Assembly (NCBI RefSeq): GCF_028285565.1
Contig: NZ_JANQOY010000147.1
Location: 1 to 45,422, forward strand
Reading direction: 5' to 3'
From: Acaryochloris sp. IP29b_bin.148
GTDB lineage: Bacteria; Cyanobacteriota; Cyanobacteriia; Thermosynechococcales; Thermosynechococcaceae
DNA: 45,422 nucleotides
In this document: positions 43,700-45,422 of the stretch, in pieces
Layout of the letters: every line of letters begins with the position of its first letter
Numbering within the stretch: position 1 is the first letter of the stretch
Position numbers and translations under genes: made by a program
The notes under the pieces: model-generated
The model's database searches: none
What the model was told of the DNA's origin: nothing
Seen by the model: the letters and a program-made list of their open reading frames with translations, nothing else

Positions 43700-44983
43700 G
43701 TGAATATCTTAGTGATTGGCAGTGGTGGTCGCGAGCATGCATTGGCGTGGTCCTTGTTGCGATCGCAAACGGTACAGCAAGTCTATTGTTTACCCGGAAA
43801 CGGCGGTACTGCGACCCTTGCTAACTGCCAAAATATTGATATTTCTGAGCTAGACTTTGCTGCCATCGGTCAATTTGCCCAGGAACACGATATTGCCTTG
43901 GTTGTAGTCGGGCCAGAGGCACCCCTAGCCGCAGGCATTACTGATGCTTTACAGCCTTTCAAAATCCCCGTCTTTGGTCCCACCCAAGCGGGTGCCCAAC
44001 TAGAAGCCAGTAAAACCTGGGCCAAGACTCTGATGACTCAGGCTGGCATCCCCACTGCTGAGGCGCAAACCTTTACCGAGGCTGATGCAGCCCAAGCCTA
44101 TATTCAGGCACAAGGCGCTCCCATTGTGATCAAGGCCGATGGTCTGGCGGCGGGTAAAGGGGTGACCGTTGCCCTCACCTTGGATGAAGCGCTCAACGCC
44201 ATAACCGAAGCCTTCTCTGGCAAATTTGGCGAGGCGGGTCAAACCGTCCTGATTGAAGAATATCTGACCGGGCAAGAGGTCTCGGTGTTAGCTCTGACCG
44301 ACGGCAAAACCATTAAACCCTTGATTCCGGCGCAGGACCATAAGCCGATTGGAGAAGGGGATACGGGTCCAAACACGGGCGGCATGGGAGCCTATGCTCC
44401 CGTTCCCTGGGTGACGCCTCAATTGATGCAGCGGGTTGAGGTGGAGATTCTTCAGCCGACTTTAGCAGCATTACAAAATCAGGGAATTGACTATCGAGGC
44501 GTGGTCTATGCAGGCTTGATTATCACTCCGACAGGTGATCCTAAAGTGATCGAATTTAACTGTCGGTTTGGTGATCCTGAGACCCAAGCCGTTTTAAGTC
44601 TCTTGGCCACTCCTTTGGATCAGCTTTTACTGGCCTGCACCCAACAGACATTACGGGAAACCGATATTCAGTGGCAATCAGGATTTTCTGCCTGCGTCGT
44701 CTTGGCATCCGGCGGTTATCCTGACAGTTATCAAAAAGGCTTTCCCATTTCCGGTATCGCCAATGCCGAAGCCCAGCACGTGACTGTCTTCCATGCAGGC
44801 ACCCAACTCAAAGGCCAAGACATCGTCACCAGCGGGGGACGGGTGCTGGCGGTGACTGGACACGGGAGTACCTTTGAAGCAGCCTTGAAAACTGCTTATC
44901 AAGCTATCCCTGCCATTCAATTCGAAGGGTGCTACTATCGCCAGGATATTGGTCAGCGTCAGATCAATATCAACCTGGATTAG
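43700..44983 (+). CDS. purD: Phosphoribosylamine-glycine ligase
   Basis: PurD catalyses the second step of purine synthesis, joining glycine to phosphoribosylamine with ATP. The protein has the start MNILVIGSGGREHALAW, the ATP-grasp segments APIVIKADGLAAGKGVTVAL and VLIEEYLTGQEVSVLALTDG, and the metal-binding EFNCRFGDPETQAVL. I prefer the GTG at 43700 (427 residues, GGAAGG just upstream), since the family begins at this point; the ATG at 43673 adds nine unconserved residues. The stop is 9 bases from the convergent ssb stop. Confidence 0.95.
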   Translation: MNILVIGSGGREHALAWSLLRSQTVQQVYCLPGNGGTATLANCQNIDISELDFAAIGQFAQEHDIALVVVGPEAPLAAGITDALQPFKIPVFGPTQAGAQLEASKTWAKTLMTQAGIPTAEAQTFTEADAAQAYIQAQGAPIVIKADGLAAGKGVTVALTLDEALNAITEAFSGKFGEAGQTVLIEEYLTGQEVSVLALTDGKTIKPLIPAQDHKPIGEGDTGPNTGGMGAYAPVPWVTPQLMQRVEVEILQPTLAALQNQGIDYRGVVYAGLIITPTGDPKVIEFNCRFGDPETQAVLSLLATPLDQLLLACTQQTLRETDIQWQSGFSACVVLASGGYPDSYQKGFPISGIANAEAQHVTVFHAGTQLKGQDIVTSGGRVLAVTGHGSTFEAALKTAYQAIPAIQFEGCYYRQDIGQRQININLD

Positions 44984-44992
44984 GCTGAGCGA

Positions 44993-45421
44993 TTAGAAGG
45001 GAATGTCATCGTAATTGGGCTCTGCCTCTGCTTGGGGCTGGGGTGGAGCTGGGATAGCTGCAGGTGCTGCAGGTGCCGCAGGTGCTTGACTGGCCGGAGC
45101 AGGGGAGGCGGCTGGCGTGGCACTAGCGCTGATGGACATATCGGTAGTGTGAATCCGAGAAGCGGTCAGCTCAGCTTGCTTCTCCTTAAAGCCTTCCGGG
45201 CGATCAATCGTATTCATGCCCAATCGGCCTTCAATAATGACCTGATCCCCTTCGTGGAACTGTTCTTGAATTTGTTGGGCCAAATTTCCCCAGCCCGTCA
45301 CTTTGATGGTAGACATGGGATCGCCCGACCGTAAAGCGGGAAACTGCACCCACATCTCGGAGATGGCAGTTTGTCCATCTTGGGTATATCGCAGTTGAGG
45401 GGCTTTGGTAATCTCTGCCAT
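44993..45421 (-). CDS. ssb: Single-stranded DNA-binding protein, possibly cut at the window edge
   Basis: The OB-fold domain is clear (APQLRYTQDGQTAISEMWVQ, WGNLAQQIQEQFHEGDQVII), followed by a Pro/Ala-rich linker and the acidic tip NYDDIPF that recruits repair and replication partners. An ATG lies at 45421, one base inside the window edge. Many cyanobacterial SSBs begin a few residues earlier, so the real start may lie outside; at least 142 residues are visible. Confidence 0.92.
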   Translation of the reverse strand: MAEITKAPQLRYTQDGQTAISEMWVQFPALRSGDPMSTIKVTGWGNLAQQIQEQFHEGDQVIIEGRLGMNTIDRPEGFKEKQAELTASRIHTTDMSISASATPAASPAPASQAPAAPAAPAAIPAPPQPQAEAEPNYDDIPF

Positions 45422-45422
45422 T

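Larger units (their letters stand above)
3563..43766. repeat. 20 dispersed HIP1 octamers
   Basis: GCGATCGC starts at 3563, 4389, 9522, 10638, 12811, 15753, 16959, 20715, 23290, 23437, 24164, 27079, 27608, 28835, 31320, 33841, 34844, 35782, 42093 and 43759. HIP1 is a hallmark of many cyanobacterial genomes. Most copies are inside genes. None lies between 35790 and 42092. Confidence 0.95.

Noticed and set aside
1..45422. tRNA genes, rRNA, CRISPR arrays, integrase or phage genes
   Set aside because: I looked for T-loop-type segments, regularly spaced repeats and mobility genes and saw none; a covariance-model scan could still find small RNAs.

Overview
The window reads as an ordinary chromosomal segment of a cyanobacterium. 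The palindrome GCGATCGC (HIP1) occurs 20 times in 45 kb, where less than one copy is expected by chance. The gene content is also cyanobacterial: a rpsL-rpsG-fusA-tuf-rpsJ cluster, CcdA/Ccs1 (system II) cytochrome c maturation, the DUF3493, DUF760, DUF151 and DUF3352 families, a lumenal-type FKBP and a Tll0287-like heme domain. Protein style resembles large-genome unicellular forms such as Acaryochloris, but the genus cannot be fixed by eye. I see no tRNA, rRNA, CRISPR array, prophage or complete insertion sequence.

Layout. 0.4-5.3 kb: a GNAT acetyltransferase, a J-domain/TPR gene pair, apolipoprotein N-acyltransferase, a phasin-like protein and an FKBP isomerase. 5.4-11.2 kb (minus strand): a Lon-N-domain protein and the str-type operon, with an excellent promoter just after ebfC and several RNA-hairpin candidates in its spacers. 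11.2-14.1 kb: ebfC, murB and murC. 14.5-19.1 kb (plus strand): a SPOUT RNA methyltransferase, a beta-lactamase-fold serine hydrolase, an Hpt protein, ObgE and a NarL-type response regulator. 19.1-23.0 kb (minus): ftsW-ccdA-ccs1-DUF3493. 23.1-25.5 kb (minus): rrf2-cysK, probably self-regulated, and prepilin peptidase. 26.4-29.7 kb (plus): DUF3352, pterin dehydratase, rsmG and MAPEG. 29.8-36.1 kb: an unassigned radical SAM enzyme convergent with a membrane GTPase, then DUF760, an iron-sulfur aldo/keto reductase, a DUF151 nuclease and riboflavin synthase. 36.3-42.4 kb: a more accessory-looking stretch without HIP1 sites. It holds an AT-rich VanZ/lectin-like protein, an alkyltransferase-like protein, an OppC-type permease, a heme-sensor/HAMP protein without output domain, and a divergent PhnD-like lipoprotein. 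42.7-45.4 kb: a membrane microprotein, a methyltransferase, purD and ssb.

Most genes are housekeeping functions in translation, wall synthesis, cytochrome c maturation, cysteine, riboflavin and purine synthesis. The least explained parts are the divergent heme-sensor/PhnD pair (39.7-41.9 kb) with a possible mobile-element scar beside it, the radical SAM/GTPase pair (29.8-32.8 kb), the VanZ gene preceded by a long inverted repeat, and the paired structures in the leader and spacers of the ribosomal operon. I found no clear new multi-gene system; the sensor/PhnD pair is the best candidate.
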